Shown: positions 27,725 to 36,669, numbered from the stretch's first letter. The stretch: DNA of 64,000 nucleotides from Ferruginibacter sp. (GCA_014379905.1 JACMKX010000142.1:53387-117386), one strand, 5' to 3'. The notes: a model not told the origin generated them from the sequence alone. A program made the numbers and translations.

Positions 27725-28231
27725 TTATTGAGTTGCTTCTTTATATGTTTTAAAATCTTCTTTGCTCCAGGTGCCGGGTTGGGCATGATCGCCTTCTTCC
27801 ATTTCTATTTTTACGTATCTTATTCCATTAATGGCGGTAAGGTTTAAAACAACATCAGCAATGTACATTTCTGCGCCGGTACTACCCATTCGCTGTGTTA
27901 AATATTCACTGTTCTTAATGATGGCATATACAGTATCGCCACTTTGTTTTACTTTTTCCAGGTACACATTTTCGTAGTACTCATTCAGGCCTTTTATAAG
28001 CGAATCTGTATTTGCAATGGCAGGCGAAGCCTGTTCATTCTTAATTTTTTTATAATCGTCCGTAGAACGCCAGAGATATAATTTTGAATCGGGATTATAT
28101 ACCGGAACGCCCTTTTCAATTACGATGCTGCCTGTTTCCGTTTCTGCATCGAGAGTGGCATTCTCTTTGTCATTGTTGTTGTCACATGAAAACAGGAGTA
28201 TCAACAATATAAAAATGCTGTATCTATTCAT
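27725..28231 (-). CDS. Hypothetical lipoprotein in operon with bestrophin
   Basis: A 168-residue protein with a lipoprotein signal (ILLILLFSC, Cys16) followed by an Asn/Asp/Glu-rich linker. The mature domain contains VYNPDSKLYLWRSTDDYKKIKNEQ and ends in a basic/acidic tail. I do not recognise a family. Tight spacing with the bestrophin gene suggests a linked envelope role, but no function can be read from the sequence. Confidence 0.8.
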   Translation of the reverse strand: MNRYSIFILLILLFSCDNNNDKENATLDAETETGSIVIEKGVPVYNPDSKLYLWRSTDDYKKIKNEQASPAIANTDSLIKGLNEYYENVYLEKVKQSGDTVYAIIKNSEYLTQRMGSTGAEMYIADVVLNLTAINGIRYVKIEMEEGDHAQPGTWSKEDFKTYKEATQ

Positions 28232-28277
28232 CCCGCAAAGGAAAGAAAAGAATGCAAGGGAACAACAACAAAAATAC

Positions 28278-28285
28278 TAATTTTG
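28278..28285 (+). promoter_or_regulatory. -7 box of the ATP-grasp gene
   Basis: TAATTTTG, an exact TAnnTTTG match, ends 9 bases before the ATG at 28295. It makes a TTG start at 28283, inside the box, unlikely. Confidence 0.45.
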
Positions 28286-28294
28286 GCAGCACTT

Positions 28295-29356
28295 ATGAAA
28301 ATTAAGGAAACGCTTTACAAGCTTACACATTGGGAAACATGGCATCATCACGCAAAGTATATTCCTATATCGCCGGTTTGGGTTTGGTATATCATCCGTT
28401 CCGGGACGGCCTGGTTTTTTACGCCATCCAATCCAACGCTTACTTTTGGTGGTTTTGAAGGGGAAGGCAAAAAAGAAATGTATGAGCAGTTGCCCCCGGG
28501 TTCCTATCCTCAAACCAGTTATATAGAACCGCGAATACCTTTTGAAGAAGTAGAAAAACAAGTTGCAGCGGCAGGATTTGTTTACCCGTTTATTGTAAAA
28601 CCAAATGTAGGAATGATGGGTTTTATGTTTCGCAAAATTTACAATGCAGCGCAATTAAAACAATACCACGAAACAATACCTAATGAATACCTGGTGCAGG
28701 AATTAATAGCGTATGATGTGGAGGTTGGCCTGTTTTATTACAGGCTGCCAAATGAGCAAAAAGGAACTGTATCCGGGGTGATAAAAAAAGATCCGGCTGT
28801 AATTACCGGCGATGGAAAAAATACCATTGAAACCCTGATGAAGCAAAAGGAAAGTATCCGCTTCAGGATGGATGAAATGATTTTAAGGCATTCAGGATTT
28901 TTAAACAATGTTTTAGCAAAGGGCGAAAAATACAATTTGTCTCACGCAAGCAATCGCAGCCAGGGAGGAAGCTTTTCCGTAATTGACAGCGAGATCGATG
29001 AAGACCTTCAAAAGCTGGCTGATAGTTTCTCCCTGCATTCAGGTAAATTTTATTATGGCAGGTACGATATAAAGTGTGCATCAATGGAAGATTTGAAAGC
29101 AGGAAAAAATTTTTCTATATTGGAGTTTAATGGTGCTGGTGCGGGTGTTCAGCATATCTACGGCAAAAATTATAGCCTGTTAAAAGTAATGTCAATTATT
29201 TTAACCCACTGGAAAATGCTGTTCCTGATAAGCCGCCAAAACCACAAAAAAGGTATTCCCTACTGGAAATTTTTGAAAGGATGGCGCCATCTCAAAGCCG
29301 CTAAAATCAATCTGATGAGGTTAAAACGAATGGATGCCAACTTTCCAACCTTTTAA
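28295..29356 (+). CDS. ATP-grasp domain enzyme, D-Ala-D-Ala ligase-like
   Basis: A 353-residue ATP-grasp protein. It has an N-terminal WHHHAKYIPISPVWVWYI segment with an aromatic, possibly membrane-associated helix. The ATP-grasp core follows: PFIVKPNVGMMGFMFRKI (nucleotide-binding lysines), YLVQELI, DVEVGLFYYR, GDGKNTIETLM, and YGRYDIKCAS then FSILEFNGAGAGVQHIY for the metal site. The fold joins a carboxylate to an amine or similar using ATP. Substrate unknown; there are no peptidoglycan genes nearby. The start was chosen by the promoter position. Confidence 0.8.
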   Translation: MKIKETLYKLTHWETWHHHAKYIPISPVWVWYIIRSGTAWFFTPSNPTLTFGGFEGEGKKEMYEQLPPGSYPQTSYIEPRIPFEEVEKQVAAAGFVYPFIVKPNVGMMGFMFRKIYNAAQLKQYHETIPNEYLVQELIAYDVEVGLFYYRLPNEQKGTVSGVIKKDPAVITGDGKNTIETLMKQKESIRFRMDEMILRHSGFLNNVLAKGEKYNLSHASNRSQGGSFSVIDSEIDEDLQKLADSFSLHSGKFYYGRYDIKCASMEDLKAGKNFSILEFNGAGAGVQHIYGKNYSLLKVMSIILTHWKMLFLISRQNHKKGIPYWKFLKGWRHLKAAKINLMRLKRMDANFPTF

Positions 29357-29449
29357 TCACCGGAAGTTTTGAAAAGCGGCAGAATAATTGCATCCTTTTG
29401 ATGATACTATAATTTCTATTGTTTACCCATTACCTTAAACAACCAACTT

Positions 29450-30910
29450 ATGCAAATGAAAAAAATATTGTTCCATACCCTTGCAGTAAGCATGGCCTTC
29501 TTATTTGCCGGCTGCGCTAAAAATCCTGTTACAGGTAAAAGGCAGGTAGTACTTATCAGCGAATCGCAGGAAATTGCGATGGGCCAGGAGGCAGACCCCC
29601 AAATCATTGCCCAGTATGGGTTATATGAAGATTCTACGCTTCAGCGCTTTATAAACGAAAAAGGAAAAGCAATGGCAGCCATTTCACACAGGCCTAATTT
29701 GCAATATAATTTCCGGGTGGTAGATTCTGATATTTTAAATGCATTCGCTGTGCCGGGAGGGTATGTTTATTTTACCAGAGGTATCATGGCGCATTTTAAT
29801 AACGAGGCGGAATTTGCAGGAGTGTTAGGTCATGAAATTGGCCACATTACAGCAAGGCATACCGTAGTACAACAAAGCAAACAGGTATTTGGACAAATAG
29901 GATTAATTGCCGGCATGATCATTAAGCCTGAGCTGGGCCAGTTTGCAGAACAGGCTTCGCAAGGCCTGGGTTTGTTGTTTTTAAAATTTGGCCGGGATGC
30001 TGAACGACAAAGTGACCAGCTGGGTGTTGAGTATTCGACTAAGATCAATTACAATGCACACGAAATGGCGCACTTTTTCAATACCCTTAAACGACAGAGT
30101 ACAGCAGCAGGTGCAGCAGAATTGCCCGATTTTTTATCAACCCATCCCAACCCCGATGACAGGAATGTTTCTGTAAATAAATTGGCCACGGAATGGCAGC
30201 AAAAACTCAGCATAAAAAATCCGCAGGTAAACAGGGACGTGTATTTAAGAAGAATTGAAGGGTTGGTATATGGTGAAGATCCAAGACAGGGCTTTTTAGA
30301 GAATAATGTTTTCTATCATCCCCAAATGAAATTTCAATTCAATGTACCATCAGCATGGAAATATCAGAACGCCCCTTTACGGGTGCAAATGGCCCCGCCA
30401 GATGGACAGGCTTTAATGTACCTGGCTGGAGGGTCTGCAAAAAGTTTATCTGAAGCCGGCCAGGCATTTCTCCAGCAAAATGCTTTACAACTGGTAGATC
30501 AAAGAGAAACAACCATCAACGGTTATAAAACATTAATGATAATGGGCGATACGAAACAGGACCCCCAACAACCGCAGCAGCAAACACTGAGGGCGCAGGC
30601 ATACTTCTACCAGTTTGATAATGACATCTTAATGATGATGGGCGTTGCAGCAGCAGACAATTTTACCCAGTACCAATCTTATTTTACCAGCAGTATGCAA
30701 AGTTTTAAAAAACTAACAGATGCAAATAAGATCAACAAAAAACCGGAAAGGGTAAGAATTAAAACGGTTGCTGCCAACGGAACGTTGGCCCAGGCATTTA
30801 AATATTTTAAGGTAACCGATAAGCGGATGGAAGAATTGGCAATTTTAAACGGCAAACTACAAACAGACCAGGTTACAAAAGGAATGCTGATAAAAGTAAT
30901 TGAGTATTAA
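29450..30910 (+). CDS. M48 family metalloprotease, BepA-like, with LysM-like C-terminal domain
   Basis: A 486-residue periplasmic lipoprotein (lipobox LFAGC, Cys22). NPVTGKRQVVLISESQE at residues 25-41 is typical of BepA/YfgC-like proteins. The zinc motif HEIGH has His128, Glu129 and His132, with a third-ligand region at RQSDQLGVEYS. The middle region resembles a beta domain, and the last 55 residues (VRIKTVAANGTLAQAFKYF to KVIEY) look like a LysM-type motif. Such enzymes help quality control of outer-membrane protein assembly. ATG at residue 3 is an equally possible start. A strong hairpin terminator follows. Confidence 0.9.
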   Translation: MQMKKILFHTLAVSMAFLFAGCAKNPVTGKRQVVLISESQEIAMGQEADPQIIAQYGLYEDSTLQRFINEKGKAMAAISHRPNLQYNFRVVDSDILNAFAVPGGYVYFTRGIMAHFNNEAEFAGVLGHEIGHITARHTVVQQSKQVFGQIGLIAGMIIKPELGQFAEQASQGLGLLFLKFGRDAERQSDQLGVEYSTKINYNAHEMAHFFNTLKRQSTAAGAAELPDFLSTHPNPDDRNVSVNKLATEWQQKLSIKNPQVNRDVYLRRIEGLVYGEDPRQGFLENNVFYHPQMKFQFNVPSAWKYQNAPLRVQMAPPDGQALMYLAGGSAKSLSEAGQAFLQQNALQLVDQRETTINGYKTLMIMGDTKQDPQQPQQQTLRAQAYFYQFDNDILMMMGVAAADNFTQYQSYFTSSMQSFKKLTDANKINKKPERVRIKTVAANGTLAQAFKYFKVTDKRMEELAILNGKLQTDQVTKGMLIKVIEY

Positions 30911-30927
30911 ATATAAGAATACAACAA

Positions 30928-30966
30928 AACATTAAAGGCAACTCCAAAAGAGTTGCCTTTAATGTT
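30928..30966 (+). terminator. Hairpin terminator after the BepA-like gene
   Basis: AACATTAAAGGCAACTC pairs perfectly (17 base pairs) with its complement across a 5-base loop. The T tract is formed by the stem end rather than a clean run. Confidence 0.65.
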
Positions 30967-31023
30967 AACTTCAAGTCCGTTTTTATCCTGTATCATCAGG
31001 CTTATTTGATTCTATACCCGCAT

Positions 31024-31143
31024 AAAAAAAGCATCAAGTTTTTAAAAGCCTGATTTCAATCTTTAATTGAAATGTTTCTTTCAAACCCGATGCTCTTTTC
31101 GAACTGTTTCAACAGGCGAACCCATTTTTTCAATTCTTTATTG
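31024..31143 (-). ncRNA. Candidate structured small RNA with own promoter and terminator
   Basis: Minus-strand transcript of about 120 bases with no ORF longer than 14 codons. Near the 5' end CTGTT-GA-AACAG forms a small hairpin. The 3' part is a long stem of 17-18 pairs with four wobbles, pairing AAAAGAGCATCGGGTTT (31083-31099) with AAACTTGATGC (31031-31041) and the T run (31024-31030). It encloses an inner hairpin ATTTCAAT/ATTGAAAT. A promoter lies directly upstream. I know no named family that matches. A fortuitous hairpin is still possible. Confidence 0.45.
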
Positions 31144-31148
31144 TTCTA

Positions 31149-31180
31149 TAAATATACTAGCAAAAATTGCCCGGAAACAA
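31149..31180 (-). promoter_or_regulatory. Promoter for the candidate small RNA
   Basis: On the minus strand TTG (31178-31180), a 21-base spacer and TATATTTA (31149-31156; 7 of 8 to TAnnTTTG). The predicted start is near 31143. Confidence 0.4.
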
Positions 31181-31258
31181 CTTTTATCAATTATCATAAG
31201 CACAGCTTTTACACTTTTTTACACACCTAAATAGTGAATAAGTGTAGAAAAATGCACA

Positions 31259-31381
31259 TTAACAACCGCTGTATCCCAGGGCCCAATAGATAATTATAAA
31301 AACAACGATAGTTCCCAGGCAGCCTCCGCCCAATTTTTTTGCGCCATACCCGGCTATAAGGCCTCTTATTAGTTTATTCAT
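31259..31381 (-). CDS. 40-residue small membrane protein
   Basis: This short gene runs from ATG at 31381 to TAA at 31259-31261. The product begins MNKLIRGLIAGYGAKKLGGG, then has a single membrane segment (TIVVFIIIYWALGY) and ends in SGC. The basic, glycine-rich N-terminal part followed by one hydrophobic helix, and clean codon use, argue for a real small protein. It is divergent from the RRM protein gene. Function unknown; it may bind the membrane or a larger complex. Confidence 0.6.
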   Translation of the reverse strand: MNKLIRGLIAGYGAKKLGGGCLGTIVVFIIIYWALGYSGC

Positions 31382-31504
31382 AACGTGTAATTGATGTTGT
31401 TAGTTAATAATATGAATGTAAGAACATTATGTTACATTAATTGTTCCAAAAATATTATTAAAGAGATGAAATAAGTTTTTATACATTTACAAAAAAGCAC
31501 CCCA

Positions 31505-31837
31505 ATGAAATTATTCGTAGCAGGTTTACCTTATGATCTGGATGATGCAGAACTGGAAGAAATTTTTGAAAAATTCGGGACAGTTACATCCGCTAAAGTA
31601 GCCATAGACAAAGAAACCGGGAAAAGTCGTGCGTTTGGATTTGTAGAAATGCCAGACAGGGCAGAAGGCACGGATGCAATGGAAAGTATGAACGGAATTT
31701 CGCTCGGAAAAAAACCACTTGTTGTTAAAGAAGCAGAAGAACGCAGCGGTCCACCATCGGGTGGTGGGGGTGGCGGATACCGGGGCGGTAACAGCGGAGG
31801 CGGCGATTTCAGAAATAATGGCCCCCGTAGGTACTAA
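31505..31837 (+). CDS. RRM-type RNA-binding protein with glycine-rich tail
   Basis: A 110-residue protein with one RNA recognition motif: RNP2 is LFVAGLPYD at the N-terminus and RNP1 is RAFGFVEM around residues 46-53. The last 30 residues are Gly/Arg/Asn-rich, ending PRRY, like cyanobacterial Rbp proteins and eukaryotic glycine-rich RNA-binding proteins. Members in Bacteroidota are thought to act as cold-inducible or global RNA chaperones; this is family knowledge, not shown here. A perfect palindrome follows the stop. Confidence 0.93.
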   Translation: MKLFVAGLPYDLDDAELEEIFEKFGTVTSAKVAIDKETGKSRAFGFVEMPDRAEGTDAMESMNGISLGKKPLVVKEAEERSGPPSGGGGGGYRGGNSGGGDFRNNGPRRY

Positions 31838-31858
31838 ACTATTTGCAATAACTTTTTC

Positions 31859-31884
31859 AATGGGTAAGCGGCCGCTTACCCATT
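31859..31884. terminator. Palindromic hairpin after the RRM gene
   Basis: AATGGGTAAGCGG and its exact reverse complement meet with no spacer, forming a 26-base perfect palindrome 22 bases past the stop. A weak T-rich tail follows. Probable terminator or mRNA 3'-end stabiliser. Confidence 0.55.
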
Positions 31885-32035
31885 CGTTATTTTGTCCCGT
31901 TTTTACAAAAAAGCCTATCCTTGCAATCAGCACACAACTCTAATTTTTCCCCTAAGTTACCTGTGATACCACTGAACAAAATTGCCCGCTTTATCACCCG
32001 CCTTTATTTTAATATTGCCTGGATAACCTGTCTGC

Positions 32036-34441
32036 ATGCAAAAACATTTCTTATTTTTCTTTTTACTAATAACCGGCCAGGTACTGGCCCAGGAAGCTAT
32101 TACCCTACAGGTAAAAACCGACAAAAGACAAAATGCCAGCGGCTCCAGTATTGAATTACGTAAAGTAGCAGACTCCTCTTTATTTAGAACCGGACTTACA
32201 GATGCAGGCGGCATCGCTGTTTTTCAAAATGTACCCGGGGGAAATTATTTTTTCAAAATAATGCATACCGGGTCGGAGACTTTAATTACCAAAGCCTATC
32301 ATTTTCCCGGCGATGGTTTACAATTGCAACAGGTATTAAAAACAACAGCACAAACCCTGCAGTCAGTAACAGTACAATCACGCAAACCATTTATTCAACA
32401 ACTACAGGGAAAAACAATTGTGAATGTAGATGCAATGATCAGTAATGCGGGTACAACAGTGCTGGAACTCCTGGAAAAATCACCCGGTGTATTGGTTGAC
32501 AGGAATGGAGGAGTAAGCCTGCAAAATAAAGCAGGCGTTTTGGTACTGATAGATGATAAATCAACCTATTTATCAGGAGTTGATTTAACGAATATGCTCA
32601 ACAGTATGAGCTCATCGCAGGTGGAGCAAATAGAATTGATTACAAATCCTTCAGCCAAATATGATGCAGCAGGCAATGCAGGGATTATTAATATCAAAAC
32701 AAAAAAAAACAGGCAAAGAGGCTTTAATGGAAATTTTACGGTGTCGGCCGGGCATGGTCGTCACCATAAAAACAATAACAGCCTTGTGATGAATTACCGC
32801 AATGGTAAATACAATGCTTTTTTAACCTGGAGCAGTAACTACAGCAAGTTCTATACAGATATGTATGCACTGCGAACATATTTTAAAGCCGGAGGCGGCG
32901 ACTCCTCAAGATTAGATCAGCCAACCAGTTTTAAAACCTATTTCAATAATAACACGGTTAAAACAGGACTCGATTATTTTTTAACCAATAAAACAACCGT
33001 TGGTATTACTTTAACCGCCAGCCTCACCAACAGGGATGGCACCAGCGATGCCATGGCAACATGGTTAGATGAAACCAACAAAGTTGATTCGGCCATTCAT
33101 ACAACGAGTAAAACGACCTATGACTTGAAAAATGGTAATATTTCAGCTTACACAAAACACGCATTCAATAAAAAAAATGAATTTTCTATAGAGGCTGATT
33201 GGTTGAACTATGACATTGTAAACGACCAGCTATTTACCAATGAAAGAGCGCTGCCACAATATTATTATGAAGGCACCCGTGGTGACCTGCCCGCAAAGCT
33301 GAAAATATTATCAGCAAAGGCAGACTATATATGGAAGTTTACAAAAGACGCACAAATGGATGCTGGTATTAAAGCGGCCAATACAAAAACGAATAATCTT
33401 GCCAATTATAGTTTTAGCAACGGGGGAGCCTGGGAAAGAGACCTGGGCAAAACCAATCATTTTCTATACGATGAAAAAATTTATGCTGCTTACACCAGTG
33501 TTCAGCAAAAATTTACAAAGTGGAGCTACCAGGCAGGTCTTCGTTTAGAGAATACAACCTATACCGCAACACAGCTGGGGCATGGCATCCGGCCTGATTC
33601 TTCTTTTGATAATGACTATACATCCTTGTTCCCGTCTGGCTTTATAAGCTTTGACGCCGACAGCAATAATTCCATAACTGTTACGGTTAGCCGCAGGCTT
33701 GACAGGCCACCCTTTCAAAAACTGAATCCTTTTACATTTACTATCAATAAGTACACATACGAAAAAGGAAACCCTTTTACCCGCCCGCAGTTTAGCTGGA
33801 ATATTGAGCTGAGCCATTTATTCAAACAAAAAATAACCACTACACTGAGCTACAGTTTTATTAAAGATTATTATTCGCAGGTATTCCAGCGGGATAACAA
33901 TAATATTATGATATATACAACAGGAAATGTTGGAGAAGCCTATAATGTTGGTGCTTCTGTTGCAGCACAGATCAATGTAAACAAATGGTGGTTCTTTACT
34001 GCACAGGCTTTGTACAACTATAAAAAATTGAAGGGTTATGTGTGGAATGATTACCATTCTGATGTTCACCAGTTTAACTTCAGTATGAATAACCAGTTTA
34101 AGATTGGCAAAGTGTATACAGCAGAACTATCCGGTTTTTATACCGGAAGGGCAAGAAACGACCTGCAGGAAATTCTTTATCCTATTTCACAGGTGGTGGT
34201 AGCTGCGGCAAGGCCGGTATTAAAGAAGAAAGGGACACTGAAGTTAAGTTTCAGGGACATTTTTCACAAGAACGGGATGGAGGGTCTTACCGATTTTGAA
34301 AACTCGAAAGAATACTTTTGGTTGAAAAGAGACAGCCGGGTAGCCACGCTCTCCTTTACTTATCGTTTTGGTGAACCTTTCAAAGCCCTGAATAGAAGCA
34401 GCGGTAGTGCAGCTGATGAGATGCAGCGGGTAGGAAGTTAA
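32036..34441 (+). CDS. TonB-dependent outer-membrane receptor (outer membrane beta-barrel family)
   Basis: An 801-residue protein with a signal peptide (FFLLITGQVLAQ) and an N-terminal carboxypeptidase-regulatory-like beta domain (about residues 22-100). Its plug region has LLEKSPGVLVDRNGGVSLQ, VLIDDKSTYLSG and EQIELITNPSAKYDAAGNAGIINI. The remainder is a beta-barrel rich in alternating aromatic residues, ending in FTYRFGEP and a short hydrophilic tail. The group is common in Bacteroidota and the transported substrate is unknown. No SusD-like partner is adjacent. Its TAA lies inside the left arm of a 24-base-pair hairpin. Confidence 0.9.
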   Translation: MQKHFLFFFLLITGQVLAQEAITLQVKTDKRQNASGSSIELRKVADSSLFRTGLTDAGGIAVFQNVPGGNYFFKIMHTGSETLITKAYHFPGDGLQLQQVLKTTAQTLQSVTVQSRKPFIQQLQGKTIVNVDAMISNAGTTVLELLEKSPGVLVDRNGGVSLQNKAGVLVLIDDKSTYLSGVDLTNMLNSMSSSQVEQIELITNPSAKYDAAGNAGIINIKTKKNRQRGFNGNFTVSAGHGRHHKNNNSLVMNYRNGKYNAFLTWSSNYSKFYTDMYALRTYFKAGGGDSSRLDQPTSFKTYFNNNTVKTGLDYFLTNKTTVGITLTASLTNRDGTSDAMATWLDETNKVDSAIHTTSKTTYDLKNGNISAYTKHAFNKKNEFSIEADWLNYDIVNDQLFTNERALPQYYYEGTRGDLPAKLKILSAKADYIWKFTKDAQMDAGIKAANTKTNNLANYSFSNGGAWERDLGKTNHFLYDEKIYAAYTSVQQKFTKWSYQAGLRLENTTYTATQLGHGIRPDSSFDNDYTSLFPSGFISFDADSNNSITVTVSRRLDRPPFQKLNPFTFTINKYTYEKGNPFTRPQFSWNIELSHLFKQKITTTLSYSFIKDYYSQVFQRDNNNIMIYTTGNVGEAYNVGASVAAQINVNKWWFFTAQALYNYKKLKGYVWNDYHSDVHQFNFSMNNQFKIGKVYTAELSGFYTGRARNDLQEILYPISQVVVAAARPVLKKKGTLKLSFRDIFHKNGMEGLTDFENSKEYFWLKRDSRVATLSFTYRFGEPFKALNRSSGSAADEMQRVGS

Positions 34442-34493
34442 ATTTTACTGAGTGAGTCACAGCAAGGCGGTGACTCACTCAGTAAAATTTAAC
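34437..34493. terminator. 24-base-pair hairpin with GGTGACTCAC, between the TonB receptor and WalJ-like genes
   Basis: Positions 34437-34460 pair perfectly with 34470-34493 across a 9-base loop. The left arm contains the stop codon of the receptor gene. The core GTGAGTCAC/GTGACTCAC recurs in a second hairpin after the next gene. Likely a terminator or processing structure. Confidence 0.7.
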
Positions 34494-34500
34494 GATCTTT
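34493..34500 (+). promoter_or_regulatory. -7 box of the WalJ-like gene, leaderless layout
   Basis: GATCTTTG (7 of 8 to TAnnTTTG) followed by CAACA or equivalent, ending 5 bases before the ATG at 34506, right at the foot of the hairpin. Confidence 0.35.
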
Positions 34501-34505
34501 GCAAC

Positions 34506-35327
34506 ATGTCACTACAGATCGCTTCCCTGAATTCCGGGAGCAACGGCAACGCATATTACATTGGCAACCAAACCGAGGCAGTTTTGGTGGATGCCGGTTT
34601 ATCCTGCAAGGAAACGGAGAAGCGTGTGCTTGGACTTGGCTTGAATATACAGAAAATAAAAGCCATTTTTATTTCCCATGAACATACAGATCATATAAAA
34701 GGGCTTGCTGTACTGGCCAATAAATATTCGTTGCCTGTTTATATTTCAAAAGGCACCTATGAAAAAAGCAGGCTGAATTTACATGCTACACAGGTTCAAT
34801 GGCTCAATGCATCACAACCCGTTAACATTGCAGGACTCACTATACAAGCTTTCGGAAAAAAACATGATGCGCAGGATCCTTATAGTTTTACCGTTAACAA
34901 CAACGCAGTAACTATTGGCGTGTTTACCGATATTGGTGCAGCCTGCGATAATGTTATCCATCATTTTAAAACCTGCCATGCAGCTTTTTTAGAATCTAAC
35001 TATGATGAAGAAATGCTGGAAAACGGGCGGTATCCTTATGTATTGAAAAACCGTATTAGGGGCGGCTATGGGCATTTAAGCAATAAACAGGCACTGGAAA
35101 TTTTTATAAATCACCGGCCATCTTTTATGAGCCATTTATTACTTAGCCATTTGTCGAGGGATAACAATGACCCTAAATTAGTGCAGCAGTTATTTGAACA
35201 ACATGCACAGCAAACAAAAATTGTGGTAGCCTCCAGGTATGAAGCGTCTGAACTATTTTATATCAATAGTAATACATTGGGACAAAGAATATTGACCAGG
35301 CCTTTGCAGATGAATTTGTTTGCGTAA
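34506..35327 (+). CDS. MBL-fold metallo-hydrolase, WalJ/YycJ-like
   Basis: A 273-residue metallo-beta-lactamase-fold protein starting SLQIASLNSGSNGNAYYIG. The metal-binding motif is ISHEHTDHIKGL near residues 57-68. Later motifs are GVFTDIGAA, AAFLESNYDEEML and LLLSHLSRDNNDP. WalJ/YycJ proteins are proposed 5'-exonucleases involved in DNA repair and cell-wall control. ATG 34506 was chosen because upstream in-frame codons lie inside the hairpin. The gene is bracketed by two hairpins sharing a 10-base core. Confidence 0.9.
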   Translation: MSLQIASLNSGSNGNAYYIGNQTEAVLVDAGLSCKETEKRVLGLGLNIQKIKAIFISHEHTDHIKGLAVLANKYSLPVYISKGTYEKSRLNLHATQVQWLNASQPVNIAGLTIQAFGKKHDAQDPYSFTVNNNAVTIGVFTDIGAACDNVIHHFKTCHAAFLESNYDEEMLENGRYPYVLKNRIRGGYGHLSNKQALEIFINHRPSFMSHLLLSHLSRDNNDPKLVQQLFEQHAQQTKIVVASRYEASELFYINSNTLGQRILTRPLQMNLFA

Positions 35328-35330
35328 AAA

Positions 35331-35368
35331 AAGTGGGTGACTCACATCTTGTGGTGACTCACCCACTT
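35331..35368. terminator. Bidirectional terminator hairpin, second GGTGACTCAC copy
   Basis: AAGTGGGTGACTCAC pairs perfectly with its complement across an 8-base loop, 4 bases after the WalJ-like stop and 3 bases before the convergent helicase stop. A- and T-rich flanks serve both strands. Confidence 0.75.
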
Positions 35369-35370
35369 CT

Positions 35371-36669
35371 TTAAAACTCTCTTCTTCCTGTTCTTTTCTT
35401 ATCTCCCCCACCTGCATGTTTAACAGGTTGTGGCCTTCTGTTGCCGGGCTGAGAATGTTGCTGACCATTTCTTTGCGGGCGCTGCTGCCGGTTTTGTCCG
35501 GGCGCCGGCCTGCTCATGATCTGCGTAAAAGTGGTGTGCCAGGGATGTTGGTCCTGCACAGGAATATTTTTACCAATTAATTTTTGAATATCTCTCAGGT
35601 CTGAGGTCTCCTCTGCTTCGCAAAAAGAAAAAGAAATACCATTGGCACCCGCACGTCCGGTACGGCCTATGCGATGCACATACGTTTCCGCTACTTCAGG
35701 CAATTCGTAATTGATAACATGCGTTAAATCATCCACATCAATACCACGTGCGGCAATATCTGTAGCTACCAATATTCTGGTGGCACGGCTTTTAAAATTG
35801 CTCAGGGCACGTTGTCTTGCATTTTGTGATTTGTTGCCATGAATAGCTTCTGCGCTTACGCCGGCACGGTGCAATTCTTTTACTACTTTATCTGCACCAT
35901 GTTTGGTTCGGGTAAACACCAATGCAGTTTCTATGTCGTTGTCTTTTAAAATATGTTCCAGTAAAGATCTTTTGTTTTGCTTTTCTACAAAATACAACCA
36001 TTGCGTAATAGTTTCGGCTGTACTGCTCACTGGTGTAACAGAAACTTTTTCAGGATTATTTAAAATGCTGTTGGCCAAAGATTGAATCTCCGGAGGCATA
36101 GTTGCAGAAAAGAAAAGCGTTTGTCTTTTTGCCGGTAGCTTTGTAAGCACACGCTTTACATCGTGTACAAAACCCATATCAAGCATTCTGTCGGCTTCAT
36201 CCAGCACAAAAATTTCTATTTCGTTCAGTCGTACATAACCCTGGTTGCAAAGGTCAAGTAAACGGCCTGGTGTTGCCACCAATACATCAACACCCCTTTT
36301 CAGTGTTTCTACCTGGGCATGTTGGTTAACGCCGCCAAAAATTACCGTGTTTTTTAAACGAAGATGACGACCATAAGCATCAAAACTTTCCTGGATCTGT
36401 ATGGCCAGTTCTCTCGTTGGAGTAAGAATCAATGCACGAATAGGTCGTTGCCCGTTGCTGGCCATGGATTTTGGTTTGGCCAGTAACTGCAGCATGGGGA
36501 TAGCAAAAGCGGCCGTTTTACCGGTACCGGTTTGCGCACAACCCAACAGGTCTCTCTGTGCTAAAATGTGTGGAATGGCGCCTTGTTGAATAGGCGTAGG
36601 GCTGCTATAGCCTTCTTCTTTCAGCGCATCGAGGATGGGCTGAATAAGTTGTAAATCAGTAAATAACAA
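35371..36669 (-). CDS. rhlE: DEAD-box ATP-dependent RNA helicase, RhlE-like
   Basis: A 432-residue DEAD-box helicase. Motifs in order are Q-motif PTPIQQGAIP, motif I AQTGTGKT, Ia PTRELAIQ, motif II as DEAD (VLDEADRMLD), SAT (FFSATMPPE), ATDIAARGIDVDDL and HRIGRTGRAG. The C-terminal 70 residues are Gln/Arg/Pro-rich and unfolded-looking, as in RhlE/CsdA relatives. These enzymes unwind RNA in ribosome assembly and at low temperature. The start is a TTG at 36669 (TTG TTA TTT ACT); no in-frame ATG exists between it and the upstream stop. Confidence 0.93.
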   Translation of the reverse strand: MLFTDLQLIQPILDALKEEGYSSPTPIQQGAIPHILAQRDLLGCAQTGTGKTAAFAIPMLQLLAKPKSMASNGQRPIRALILTPTRELAIQIQESFDAYGRHLRLKNTVIFGGVNQHAQVETLKRGVDVLVATPGRLLDLCNQGYVRLNEIEIFVLDEADRMLDMGFVHDVKRVLTKLPAKRQTLFFSATMPPEIQSLANSILNNPEKVSVTPVSSTAETITQWLYFVEKQNKRSLLEHILKDNDIETALVFTRTKHGADKVVKELHRAGVSAEAIHGNKSQNARQRALSNFKSRATRILVATDIAARGIDVDDLTHVINYELPEVAETYVHRIGRTGRAGANGISFSFCEAEETSDLRDIQKLIGKNIPVQDQHPWHTTFTQIMSRPAPGQNRQQRPQRNGQQHSQPGNRRPQPVKHAGGGDKKRTGRREF

